Below, in pieces: positions 19,661-28,042 of a stretch of DNA of 64,000 bases. The position numbers and the translations under genes are program-made. The notes beneath the pieces were generated by a model, which saw only the letters and a program-made list of their open reading frames with translations, was not told the origin of the DNA and searched no databases. This DNA comes from a candidate division KSB1 bacterium (GTDB lineage Bacteria > Zhuqueibacterota > Zhuqueibacteria > JANLFK01 > Oleimicrobiaceae): positions 496,001-560,000 of the forward strand of contig JANLFK010000001.1 of the NCBI GenBank assembly GCA_024655945.1, read 5' to 3'. The first letter of the stretch is position 1, and the number at the start of each line of letters is the position of its first letter.

Positions 19661-20974
19661 TCACTCGGAGCGCACCAATTGATAGTCACCGGTCCCGTTA
19701 CGATCGGCAAACAGGAACCGCCGGTTGAGATGCCGGTAGTACCAAATTTCGTAGGCGGGACTGTCCAATTGCGTAGGCTCCCGTTCCACCTCAGTTGGCG
19801 GGCCATAGATGATGTAGATGCGACCCCGGTCGGTCCGCCAGCCGTCCCTTTCGCTCAGAAGCACGGTGAACTGCCGGTTGGCGAAATCCACACGCCGGAA
19901 GAACTCCTCGCGCAGCTCGTTGCGCTCTGTGCCCGGGGTGGGGTCCCGCCGCCGCCAAAAAACCTCGAAGAGCATCTCGCGCTCGGCGGGAGTGGCAGCC
20001 AGCATCGCGTCGATGTCCTTCTTGCGCGCCACGTACCGGAGCTGCTCGATGGCCAGGTCGATGTTGGTATCGCGGAAGCTCAGGGTCCCCCATTGCACTG
20101 CGAATCGTGACTTAACCGTGGCGCGTCCCCTGGTGCTCCGCGCCTGAATGGCCAACTCGTAGCGCCCTGGCTGCTGCACCACGCTGCGCAGGTCTATGGC
20201 CAAGGGTAGCACGCCTCCCTTGCCACTGAAGACCTGCCTCTCCCGCCGGATACTCTGCTGTCGGCTGTCAAACACCTCATAGCTCACCTCCACGGAGTCC
20301 GCTCCTAGCGGCGGGTAGACCTCGCAATATGCCTTGAATTGGGACTTGGGCGAACCGAAGGCGCGAAGGAGGTTTGGCACTATCTGCCTGAGCTGACCGT
20401 TGACCAGCTGCAGAGTGTCGGCGAACACAATGTCGCTCATGTGTACCCTTGTGCGGGTGAACTCCCGCAGCTCCACGTCGCGCTGGCGCTCCATGGTCTT
20501 GCGCGTGTCCATGTCCGTGAGGCCGATGGCTACCTGGTATTTCTGCGGCTCCAGCTCGAATCGTATGCACTCGGTGGTGAGACTTGTCCAGGAGTTCGTC
20601 TCCGCAAATGACCGGACCACCAGTCTGCCCGTGCGACTCCGCGAGGCGACGAGGTTCTTCTTGCGGTCGTAGACCAGGGCATGCACTTCGTACGCCGCTG
20701 AGAAGGAATCAGGGGCAAGTTTCACGAATTGCAGCACATCGTTGGCAAAGCAGATGTACACGTCCAGACGGCTCTTGGTAGAATCGCCACACGCAAAGTT
20801 GAACACGTCATAGGAGAAGAGCGCGCCACCGAAGAGCGGTTCGCCTGCCGGCCGAAAATGCTCCTGCGGGCTTATCTCCATCTGGCTCCACGCTGCCTGC
20901 GGTGGAACGACCGAGCTGCAGGCGGTCATCACCCATGTGGCGATCCACAGCACAGCCTTTCTGCTCACCATCAT
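19661..20974 (-). CDS. GWxTD-domain lipoprotein
   Basis: A 437-residue lipoprotein of the GWxTD family, found mainly in the FCB group and Acidobacteria and of unknown function. The start at 20974 has GGAGGAG eight bases upstream and is followed by a lipoprotein signal (AVLWIATWVMTACSS). The body is beta-rich with an internal part describing paired extracellular repeats; the C-terminal 120 residues contain the defining block: FEVFWRRRDPTPGTERNE, then LLSERDGWRTDRGRIYIIYG and PAYEIWYYRHLNRRFLFAD. The GWxTD element here is GWRTD. Probably located in the periplasm or outer membrane. The frame can be extended to 21331 but that part overlaps the next gene and has no signal for export. Confidence 0.88.
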   Translation of the reverse strand: MMVSRKAVLWIATWVMTACSSVVPPQAAWSQMEISPQEHFRPAGEPLFGGALFSYDVFNFACGDSTKSRLDVYICFANDVLQFVKLAPDSFSAAYEVHALVYDRKKNLVASRSRTGRLVVRSFAETNSWTSLTTECIRFELEPQKYQVAIGLTDMDTRKTMERQRDVELREFTRTRVHMSDIVFADTLQLVNGQLRQIVPNLLRAFGSPKSQFKAYCEVYPPLGADSVEVSYEVFDSRQQSIRRERQVFSGKGGVLPLAIDLRSVVQQPGRYELAIQARSTRGRATVKSRFAVQWGTLSFRDTNIDLAIEQLRYVARKKDIDAMLAATPAEREMLFEVFWRRRDPTPGTERNELREEFFRRVDFANRQFTVLLSERDGWRTDRGRIYIIYGPPTEVEREPTQLDSPAYEIWYYRHLNRRFLFADRNGTGDYQLVRSE

Positions 20975-21051
20975 CCTTGCGCTCCTCCATACGTCGCTCT
21001 CTCGGCCGCAGAAGCACCGGCCCGGGAGTCTCTTCTCCCCAGTGACCTCTC

Positions 21052-22890
21052 TCATGAAGCGAGCCCCTCCAAGACTTGCGTTGCCACCTCCATCCTCTCT
21101 TTCCCAAACGGAGGCATGAGGTAGATTCCCTGCACCCGCTCCCGGAAATGACGCACCGTCTCCTGCGCGGTAGCGATGCCCACTTCGCGCGCCTCTTCCT
21201 TGGTCTTTGCCTTGCGCATACGCTCGGCCACCGCATCGCACACGTGCACGCCAGGGACTTCGTTGTTGAGGAATTCCACCATGCGGTAGCTCATGAGGGG
21301 CATGATGCCCAGGAGGACCGGAATGCGGCAATCGGCTATGCGTTCCAAGAAGTGGGCAAAAAGTTCATCGTCGAACACCGGCTGGGTGAGCGCCAATTCT
21401 GCCCCCGCCTCGATCTTCTGCGCAAAGCGGGCCAGCTCCCGCTCGAGGTCCGGCGCTGTGGGATTCACACCCACAGCGATGAGAAAGGAAGTGGGCGCGC
21501 CGATGGCGTTGCCAGCGATGTCCATCCCCTGGTTGAGCCCAGCGATAATGCGCGTCAGGCCGATGGAGTCAACATCGAAGACCGCCGTGGCGCTTGGATA
21601 GTCGCCCAACTTGGGTGGGTCGCCGGTGATGGCCAAAATGTTACGTATGCCCAGGGCATGTGCACCAAGCAGGTCCGACTGGATGCCCAGCAGGTTGCGG
21701 TCCCGGCACGTATAGTGCAGAAGAGGCTCGACCCCCAGCTCTTCGTGGATGATTTTCGCCAAAGCCATGGGGCACATTCGCGCCGAGGCGCGCGGCCCAT
21801 CCGGGATGTTCACCGTGTCGATTCCCAGCTCCCGCAACCGCGCCACGCCAGTCAGCACTTCTGCCGGATCGCAACCCCGTGGAGCCAGCACTTCCACCGA
21901 CACCACGAACTGCTTGCCCAATTTGCGGCCCAGAGCAGACTTTTCCTCCCGGGCCTTGACCGCCGCCTTCGGGATGACCTCGGCACGAGGAGCAATGGCC
22001 ATCGCCGCATGCCGCGGGGCGGTAGCACGCACCGCATTGGCTATGGCGCGTATGTGCGCGGGAGTGGTGCCGCAACAGCCCCCCACGATACGCGCACCGG
22101 CCGCAATGAAGCGCCGGGCGAATTCGGCGTGGTACTCAGGCGAGGAAAGATAGAGGTACCGCCCCTCCACCAGGCGCGGCACGCCAGCGTTGGGCTGCGC
22201 CGCAATGCGCGCTGCGCCAGCAGCGTGCATCCGCTGCACCACCTCTAACATCGGCTGCGGCCCCACCGAGCAGTTGGCCCCGACGACGTCGGCCCCCTCA
22301 TCCAGCAGACGAGTGGCCACCTTTTCCGGTATGGCCCCCAACAGGGTGCGACCATCGTCGCCAAAGGTCATCTGGGCAACCAGCGGCCTGCCGCTAATCG
22401 ACCGCACTGCCCGCAAGGCAGCGACAATCTCGTTGAGGTCGGCAAAGGTCTCCAATAGGAAGATATCCACGCCGCCGGCGAGCAATCCCTCTGCCTGCTC
22501 GCGAAACGCAGCCTCCGCCTCCGCAGGCGTCACGGTGCCATAAGGCTCGAGCTGCACCCCCAACGGCCCGATGGCTCCCGCCACGAAAACCTCCTCCCCA
22601 CCCACGCTCCGTGCCAGCTCGGCCCCTACGCGATTGATCTCGGCCACCACGTGGTCAAAACCATGTGGCGCCAGCTTGAAGCGGTTGGCGCCAAAGGTAT
22701 TGGTCTCGATAATCTGCGCCCCTGCCGCCACATACTCCCGGTGGATCTCGGCCAGCAGCTCCGGCTGGCTCAAATTCAACTCATCGAAGCAGCGGTTCAG
22801 ATAGATGCCACGGGCGTAGAGCATGGTGCCCATGGCCCCATCGCACACGAGCACGCCCTGTTCAAGCCGCTGCAAAAAGTCTGCGCCCAC
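21052..22890 (-). CDS. Bifunctional homocysteine S-methyltransferase / methylenetetrahydrofolate reductase
   Basis: A 612-residue fusion like Bacillus YitJ. Residues 1-290 are a Pfam S-methyl_trans domain with DGAMGTMLYARG, ETNTFGANRFKL and the zinc ligands Cys207 (GANCSVGP) and Cys272-Cys273 (VGGCCGTTPAH). Residues about 325-612 are a MetF-type reductase that uses FAD to reduce 5,10-methylene-THF (VSVEVLAPRGCDP, HYTCRDRNLLGIQSDLLG, ILAITGDPPKLGDYP, LTQPVFDD). Together they can supply methyl groups and make methionine without a separate MetE or MetH substrate-binding chain. No SAM riboswitch or other leader structure was recognised. It is 36 bases downstream of the peptidase/propeller/barrel gene. 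Confidence 0.93.
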   Translation of the reverse strand: MGADFLQRLEQGVLVCDGAMGTMLYARGIYLNRCFDELNLSQPELLAEIHREYVAAGAQIIETNTFGANRFKLAPHGFDHVVAEINRVGAELARSVGGEEVFVAGAIGPLGVQLEPYGTVTPAEAEAAFREQAEGLLAGGVDIFLLETFADLNEIVAALRAVRSISGRPLVAQMTFGDDGRTLLGAIPEKVATRLLDEGADVVGANCSVGPQPMLEVVQRMHAAGAARIAAQPNAGVPRLVEGRYLYLSSPEYHAEFARRFIAAGARIVGGCCGTTPAHIRAIANAVRATAPRHAAMAIAPRAEVIPKAAVKAREEKSALGRKLGKQFVVSVEVLAPRGCDPAEVLTGVARLRELGIDTVNIPDGPRASARMCPMALAKIIHEELGVEPLLHYTCRDRNLLGIQSDLLGAHALGIRNILAITGDPPKLGDYPSATAVFDVDSIGLTRIIAGLNQGMDIAGNAIGAPTSFLIAVGVNPTAPDLERELARFAQKIEAGAELALTQPVFDDELFAHFLERIADCRIPVLLGIMPLMSYRMVEFLNNEVPGVHVCDAVAERMRKAKTKEEAREVGIATAQETVRHFRERVQGIYLMPPFGKERMEVATQVLEGLAS

Positions 22891-22926
22891 AGCCCTTGCC
22901 TCTTCGCGATGCCCAGAAGGGCGCTC

Positions 22927-25900
22927 TCAAAACTCCGCGCCCAACGACCAGTAGTACCTGGGCTTCGATGCGGTGGCATACAAGTCGGTAGGCCAGCCCA
23001 CATCGAACTGCAGCACCAAGAAGCCGATGTTGGCGCGCATGCCAAAGCCGAAGGCCATACGCAAGTCTTCTAACTTGTAGAATCCGTTGGGGGCACGGGC
23101 AAAGGCCTTGAATGGCTCGTCCCGATACTGCGCTCCTGCGATATCGGCGAACAGCGCCCCGCGGATATCCTGGAAGCCGATGGGCAACGGCCATCCCATG
23201 AGGAAGTAGCGGATCAGAGGGAAGCGGAATTCAAAGTTGGTCAGCACAAACCAGTTGCCCGCCAGCTCGTAGTAGCTCCCGCCGCGGAAGGGCATCTCGA
23301 AGGAGGCAAAATAGATCTCCTCGATGTTGTTGACCCGCACGTAGCCGCCGGCGAATTCGCGATTGATCCAGTTCTCCACGCCGCCGACAAAGAACTGCTG
23401 GGGCTGTTTCCCAAAGCTGGCTCCGCCCGCCGCCCGCAGGACAAAGTTGTACTCTTTGCCTATCTTGTAGTACCTGCGCCAATCCAGGCGGGCAGTGACG
23501 AATTCCGCACCGCGCTCCTCGAACAGCCCGGGGCTTGCCATCAGGCCAATGGCACTCCGACGCCCGTTCACCGGACCGGTCATGCCCCACAGCGACGTGT
23601 CGTCCACCCACGAGCTCCCCAGCAGGACGAACCGGCGCCGGGTGGGCGGCAGGTAACCGATGTCCTCGAGGAACTTCTGATCCTCCTCGCTAAAATCTAA
23701 GTAGTCGCGGTCAATGCCCATGAAGCCCGCGCTAAAGTCGATGCGCCGAAAGCGCGACAGCGGCAAGCTGAAGTAGGCGCTTAGCCCATAGTTGCGATCG
23801 CGGATGAGCCCGAGGTTGTAAGAGAAGAAGAAGTAGGCGTTGTGATAGCCACCGACGCCAATGTCCAGACGGCGCGGCAAGTAGAAGTAGGTGACCATGT
23901 AGTCCGAGTTGCGAAAATCATAGAAGAGGTTGGTGTAGATGTTGATGCGGTGGTTGCCCAGAACGTCGGAAAGGGCCAGTTGCGTGGTCCCCTGCACACC
24001 AAAGTACTGACTGTATTCTGCCGTGCCGTAGATGATGTCCGGCGAGAACTTGACCACGTAGTCGTGCACCCGGAAGGCGCCGCTCTCGGTCCTGATCTCC
24101 GCCGAGTCCAGCGCCACCTTCTTCACTTCCGGCTCGAACTCGATCTGGCCATCTGCGAACCTTTCGTCAAACACAAAGTTCCGGTACTTGTTCTCCCTCT
24201 CCGGGAATCCCGGGCGCACGTCCACCACCCGCGCAAGCTCCATCTCCCGCTTTTCCCTCTCCTTCTCCTGCTGCTCCATCACTCTGCTGAACAAAGCCGT
24301 GGGTGCAGGATTCACCGTGTGCGGCTTGATCTCCAGGGGATTGCTCAGGAGGTAGAGGTCGTAGCCCGCGTTGTAGAACGAGGTGAAGGCTAAGCGAGTG
24401 CCGTCCCCGCTCCAGGTCGGTTGAAAGGCGCCGGTGAGCACATCGGTGATCGCCCACTCGTCGCCGGTGGCCAGGTCTTTGAGGTAAAGATTGGCAATAC
24501 CGGTGCGGTCGCTGGTGAACGCGATGTACTTGCCATCCGAGGAGTAGACCGGCGTGCGCTCCACGAAATCGGTAGTGGTCAACCTGGTGATGGCGCGGTC
24601 TTGCAAGGAGAGCTCGTAAATGTCAAAGTTCTTGTAGGCAATTTCGTGAATCTTCACATCGCCAGCCACGGTTGGGTCTACGTACGGCCCGCGGTCGCTG
24701 GCAAAGACAATCCTTGTGCCATCGGGCCTCCAGGAGGGCTCTACATCGCTGAAGCGGTCGTTGGTCAGCTTGCGGAGTTCCCCGGTCGGCAGGTCCACCA
24801 CGTAGATATCGCTCTGGCCATGGTAAGTGCCGGCAAATGCGATCCGCCTGCCATCTGGGCTCCAGCTCGGGTTGAAGGCGCCATCCAAGGCAAAGCTCAG
24901 CGTACGCACGATCTTGCGCTGCTTGACGTCCACGATGTGCAACACGTCGCCTTCGCCCGCCTTGGAGCCGAAGACGATCTGCTCGCCATCCGGAGACCAG
25001 CTGATGTTCGGTCCTTTTAGCCAGTGCAACTCCTCGAGGTTGGCTGTCTTTTGTCCGCTCACCAACTTGGCCAGAATCTGTCCGTCCACGGCGCTCATTA
25101 GGTAGACGTCGAAGTAGTCAGAGCGGTCGGAGAGGAAGGCAATCTTGTCTCCCTTTGGGCTCAGGGCTGGGCTAGTGTTGACAAAGTTACGGTCCTTCTT
25201 GTGGTCGGTGAGGCGCTTGGCAATGTCCTCCGGCTCACGATGGGAGCCAATGTCCGGCCAATAAAGCTCCTTCACCCACTTCTGCCACCGTTTGGAAAGG
25301 TCCTTGACGTTGACACCAACCGCCTGCTTCACCCCACGGTCGACGCTCTTGCTCACTTTGATCTTGCCCAATAGCTCGCCGATCTTCTGCCCGCCATGGC
25401 GGTCGCTGACAAACAGCAACACCGACTGCCCACCCTTGTAGGCCAGGAACCCGCTGAGCATCTCGATCTCCGGCAGGTAGCCGTTGATGGCCGCGTCGCG
25501 CATGTACATGTCGGATTCAAAGTCCCAGCCGCGGCTCTCGTACTCGGCCAGCCCCTCCACCAGCCAGAGTGGCAGCTGCAGGCGCGTGAGCCCGGTAATG
25601 ATGGACTGCACGCCACTGCCGTACACCATCTGGAGCATCACCGCGTGCGTCAGCTCGTGGTGGATGACGTGGCGAAACCTCTCCCACTCTCCATCATAGG
25701 GCACCACCACCCGGTTCTTGAAAAACTCGGTGAATCCACCCACCGACTCCTCAGGCGGCGAGAGGTCCACGTTGGTCTGGCCAAAGTCGTTGTGCGAGTT
25801 GTGCACGATGATGGTAATGCGATCGGTGAGCTCATAGCGAAAGTCCTTCTTCAGCGCGCGGTAGCTCTGTTCAGCCACCTCGGCTGCAAACTCGGCGATG

Positions 25901-26064
25901 CTTTGTCCCCCTTCGGTGAAGTAGATGTTGAAATGCTCCGACTGCAGGTAGTGCCACTTGAAGTTGGTGTACTGCACCTTGTTTTTGCCAAACTCTTGGC
26001 CCGTGGCAACGCTGGTGCCCAGCGTCCACAGGTAGGCAATGGCAAGAATGCGAGCAAGCTTCAT
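22927..26064 (-). CDS. Three-part fusion: HExxH metallopeptidase, PD40 propeller and outer-membrane barrel
   Basis: A 1045-residue exported protein (signal LAIAYLWTLGTSVATGQ). Residues about 35-280 form a peptidase-MA-like (gluzincin) domain with HHELTHAVML (zinc ligands His136, His140) and the third ligand in WLVEGLAEYES (Glu170). Residues about 295-590 contain five or more PD40 blades (NISWSPDGEQIVFGS, NPSWSPDGRRIAFAG, PSWRPDGTRIVFASD, FQPTWSGDGTRLAFT). After a charged linker (EQQEKEREKREMELA), residues about 690-1045 are an Omp85-like barrel ending YYWSLGAEF. The peptidase and propeller would hang in the periplasm below the barrel, or face outward if secreted. Family members occur in FCB genomes; the substrate is not known. 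A promoter is predicted at 26262-26290. Confidence 0.85.
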   Translation of the reverse strand: MKLARILAIAYLWTLGTSVATGQEFGKNKVQYTNFKWHYLQSEHFNIYFTEGGQSIAEFAAEVAEQSYRALKKDFRYELTDRITIIVHNSHNDFGQTNVDLSPPEESVGGFTEFFKNRVVVPYDGEWERFRHVIHHELTHAVMLQMVYGSGVQSIITGLTRLQLPLWLVEGLAEYESRGWDFESDMYMRDAAINGYLPEIEMLSGFLAYKGGQSVLLFVSDRHGGQKIGELLGKIKVSKSVDRGVKQAVGVNVKDLSKRWQKWVKELYWPDIGSHREPEDIAKRLTDHKKDRNFVNTSPALSPKGDKIAFLSDRSDYFDVYLMSAVDGQILAKLVSGQKTANLEELHWLKGPNISWSPDGEQIVFGSKAGEGDVLHIVDVKQRKIVRTLSFALDGAFNPSWSPDGRRIAFAGTYHGQSDIYVVDLPTGELRKLTNDRFSDVEPSWRPDGTRIVFASDRGPYVDPTVAGDVKIHEIAYKNFDIYELSLQDRAITRLTTTDFVERTPVYSSDGKYIAFTSDRTGIANLYLKDLATGDEWAITDVLTGAFQPTWSGDGTRLAFTSFYNAGYDLYLLSNPLEIKPHTVNPAPTALFSRVMEQQEKEREKREMELARVVDVRPGFPERENKYRNFVFDERFADGQIEFEPEVKKVALDSAEIRTESGAFRVHDYVVKFSPDIIYGTAEYSQYFGVQGTTQLALSDVLGNHRINIYTNLFYDFRNSDYMVTYFYLPRRLDIGVGGYHNAYFFFSYNLGLIRDRNYGLSAYFSLPLSRFRRIDFSAGFMGIDRDYLDFSEEDQKFLEDIGYLPPTRRRFVLLGSSWVDDTSLWGMTGPVNGRRSAIGLMASPGLFEERGAEFVTARLDWRRYYKIGKEYNFVLRAAGGASFGKQPQQFFVGGVENWINREFAGGYVRVNNIEEIYFASFEMPFRGGSYYELAGNWFVLTNFEFRFPLIRYFLMGWPLPIGFQDIRGALFADIAGAQYRDEPFKAFARAPNGFYKLEDLRMAFGFGMRANIGFLVLQFDVGWPTDLYATASKPRYYWSLGAEF

Positions 26065-26261
26065 GGTCCTACTCCGTGACTAAGAGGTGGCCGCCAAGCT
26101 GTGCGTCTCCTGGACAATGGGAGAAGATACATGCAAGCACCTTGCCAGCACAAGAAGGTCTGGCTGTGCAGGCTATTCGTGCTGCACTTCCGCTCTCGAC
26201 GCAAAGTTTGTAGCCACCTGTGCAAAAAGTGTTTCGCCGCCCTGTTCGCGACGCCGATCCT

Positions 26262-26290
26262 ATTGTACCAAATCCCCGCATAAGAATCAA
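26262..26290 (-). promoter_or_regulatory. Predicted promoter of the 1045-residue fusion gene
   Basis: Minus strand: TTGATT (26285-26290), 17-base spacer, TACAAT (26262-26267). The leader to the ATG at 26064 would be about 190 bases. No gene was found in the leader. Confidence 0.55.
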
Positions 26291-26462
26291 GCGGAAATTG
26301 GCCCGCAGCAACTCCGCTCCCGCGGCCTTTCCGCGCTGGCAGCACCACTTGATGCGCGATTCAGCTCTGCAATGCCCACTGTTAAACTGGTGCCCGCGCT
26401 GTCCAGTTCCATTGCCAAGGCGCTTCATCCCGCAGCCCGGCCAGAGCGACAGCGGAAAACTC

Positions 26463-26492
26463 TTGACACAGAGGGTGGGGCTGCATTATATT
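26463..26492 (+). promoter_or_regulatory. Near-consensus promoter of the small basic protein
   Basis: TTGACA (26463-26468) and TATATT (26487-26492) are 18 bases apart; shifting the second box one base left gives TTATAT with a 17-base spacer. A start of transcription near 26500 leaves a 45-base leader with AAGGAGG before the small gene. Confidence 0.7.
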
Positions 26493-26544
26493 TTACAGGG
26501 TAGACAAGGACAGGGAACGCGCAGACAAGGAGGCATGCAGGGAC

Positions 26545-26673
26545 ATGGCAAGGAGCAAGAGCAAACAGAAACGGCGTCGGATGAAGCTGCAGCAGAAAAG
26601 GAAGGCGCGGAAGAAGCGGGCCAAGGCGCTGCGGGCGGCGCAGGCGGCAGCGGCTACCGCAAGCGGCAACTGA
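26545..26673 (+). CDS. 42-residue, very basic small protein
   Basis: The ATG at 26545 opens a 42-codon frame: MARSKSKQKRRRMKLQQ, then KRKARKKRAKALRAAQAAAA and a short end before TGA. About 19 of the first 30 residues are Lys or Arg, followed by an Ala-rich tail. It has its own near-consensus promoter and an AAGGAGG site 11-12 bases upstream, so it is likely real and well expressed despite its size. Very short Arg/Lys-rich proteins of this form recall ribosomal small proteins (bS22, THX type) or other RNA-binding peptides; this comparison is by composition only. The longer frame on the same strand (26220-26900) lacks conserved features and I regard it as a shadow. Confidence 0.6.
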   Translation: MARSKSKQKRRRMKLQQKRKARKKRAKALRAAQAAAATASGN

Positions 26674-27090
26674 CGAGGGACAAGCTGCGAGCTGGCCGCA
26701 CCGCGCCACTTTCCGGCCCGGCTGAAGGAGAAGGCACACGGGCAGCAGAGCGGCACCAACAGCATGGCCCCTGCAGTGCGGAGGGGAAGCGCTGTACCCT
26801 GTTGGCTGGGAGACAGGGGGAATTGACCCCTACGCCCGCGGGCAGTTCTTCATGTTGCACCGGTTCTCAGGATTCGTTACATTGCACTGGAGACGGATGA
26901 CCCGGCAAAGGCCAACGCGGAAGCGGACGGAGCCTGCTACGGCTGGCAGCCTCCGCGGCGGGATGAATTCACCGCGGCGAAGAAAGCCGAGAAGTCCTTG
27001 ACCTCACAACCTCGCTCCCCTTGACCTCTCTGCGTCCGGACCATTCCCGCGGTTCACAGGTTAGTGGAATCACACCAAAGGAGCGCACCC
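26674..27090. other. Intergenic region between the small basic gene and the HEAT pseudogene
   Basis: No supported gene. One frame near 26870-27020 reads VLRIRYIALETDDPAKANAE, faintly like the start of a vicinal-oxygen-chelate (glyoxalase-type) protein, but it stops soon after and has no start signal. I see no clear terminator for the small basic gene. Confidence 0.3.
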
Positions 27091-27703
27091 ATGTCCGTAC
27101 TGCAGCGCAGAGCCCACTTTCAGAACTGGCGTGATGAGGTGCCGAACCAGGAACTGACTAAGGAATTGGCCCAGGCACAAGACCGCGCCGGGATACGGGA
27201 GATCGCCGAGGGGCTATGCCACGACAACCCCAACGTGCAGAGCGACTGCATCAAGGTCCTCTACGAGGTCGGCTACCTCAATCCTGAGGTGATCGCCGAG
27301 TATGTCGACGACTTCTTGAACCTGCTGAAGAGCAGGAACAACCGCCTCGTTTGGGGCAGCATGATTGCCCTCTCCACCCTCGCGGGCATCAAGGCAGAAA
27401 CGGTGTTTTCCCGGATAGAGGAAGAGAAGGGAGCGATGGAGAAGGGGTCGGTCATCACCGTGGACAATGGGGTGAAGACGCTTGCGGCTGTAGCCGCCAG
27501 GCACGAGGACTAGCGCAGGCAGATATTCCCGTATCTGCTGAACCATCTCCGCAGGTGCGCACCACGCCGAGAAGGTCCTTGTTACCGCCAGCAGCGAGAA
27601 CAAAGGTAAGTTCATCGCCGTGTTGGCGGAGCGCTCGGCTGTGCTCAGCGGTGCGCAACCTTCCCGGGTGCGCAAGGTCATGAAAGAGGTCGAAAAGAGG
27701 TAG
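27091..27703 (+). pseudogene. HEAT-repeat protein gene broken by an amber codon and a frameshift
   Basis: The ATG at 27091 follows AAAGGAG and begins MSVLQRRAHFQNW, then helical repeats (IREIAEGLCHDNPNVQSDCI, LYEVGYLNPEVIAEYVDDFL, NRLVWGSMIALSTLAGIKAE, GSVITVDNGVKTLAAVA). After 140 codons a TAG at 27511-27513 interrupts, but the same frame continues sensibly (RRQIFPYLLNHLRRCA). Near 27560 the frame shifts and the C-terminus resumes (HHAEKVLVTASSENKGKFIA, ending RVRKVMKEVEKR) to a TAG at 27701-27703. An intact relative would be about 200 residues with no cofactor motifs. The truncated 140-residue product may still be made. Either recent decay or sequence errors explain this. Confidence 0.8.
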
Positions 27704-28042
27704 CGGTTTCCCCGAGTTCTGTCCACCGGCCGCCTGCTCAGTTGGGCCTTGTTTGGTCACGTGCGCTTGCTTGTTGCCCGAGTACGTGGCTCGCCGAAAA
27801 GGCCGCACCATCCCAGCGCGCTACGCACGCAAACACCCAGCTTCCCGAAACGAGGCCTTGAACGCGACCACGCCCCGCGCGCTAACATCAAGGCGGAACC
27901 GCCTTCGGTTCCGCCTTTCGCGTGGATGGATTGGGGAAGCCAACGCTTCTGTCAGCCAGGCATGGTCGGCCTCTTGGCAAGCCCCAAACCGCCAGGAAGC
28001 CCGCTCAGCCGCCAGTGCTGCTAGCCCTGCGTCGCGTTTCGC
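27704..28042. other. Convergent intergenic region
   Basis: The region lies between two genes ending towards each other. Apart from the hairpin at 27892-27915 I see nothing in it. Confidence 0.4.
27892..27915. terminator. Hairpin between convergent genes, probable bidirectional terminator
   Basis: Perfect 10-bp stem GGCGGAACCG/CGGTTCCGCC (27892-27901 with 27906-27915) with a four-base loop, followed by TTT on the plus strand and flanked by AA on the other side. It is placed where the plus-strand HEAT pseudogene and the minus-strand M28 gene would both end. Confidence 0.6.

Noticed and set aside
26860-27030. Possible remnant of a glyoxalase-like (VOC) gene reading VLRIRYIALETDDPAKANAE
   Set aside because: Too short, no start signal, and no continuation in any frame that I could recognise.
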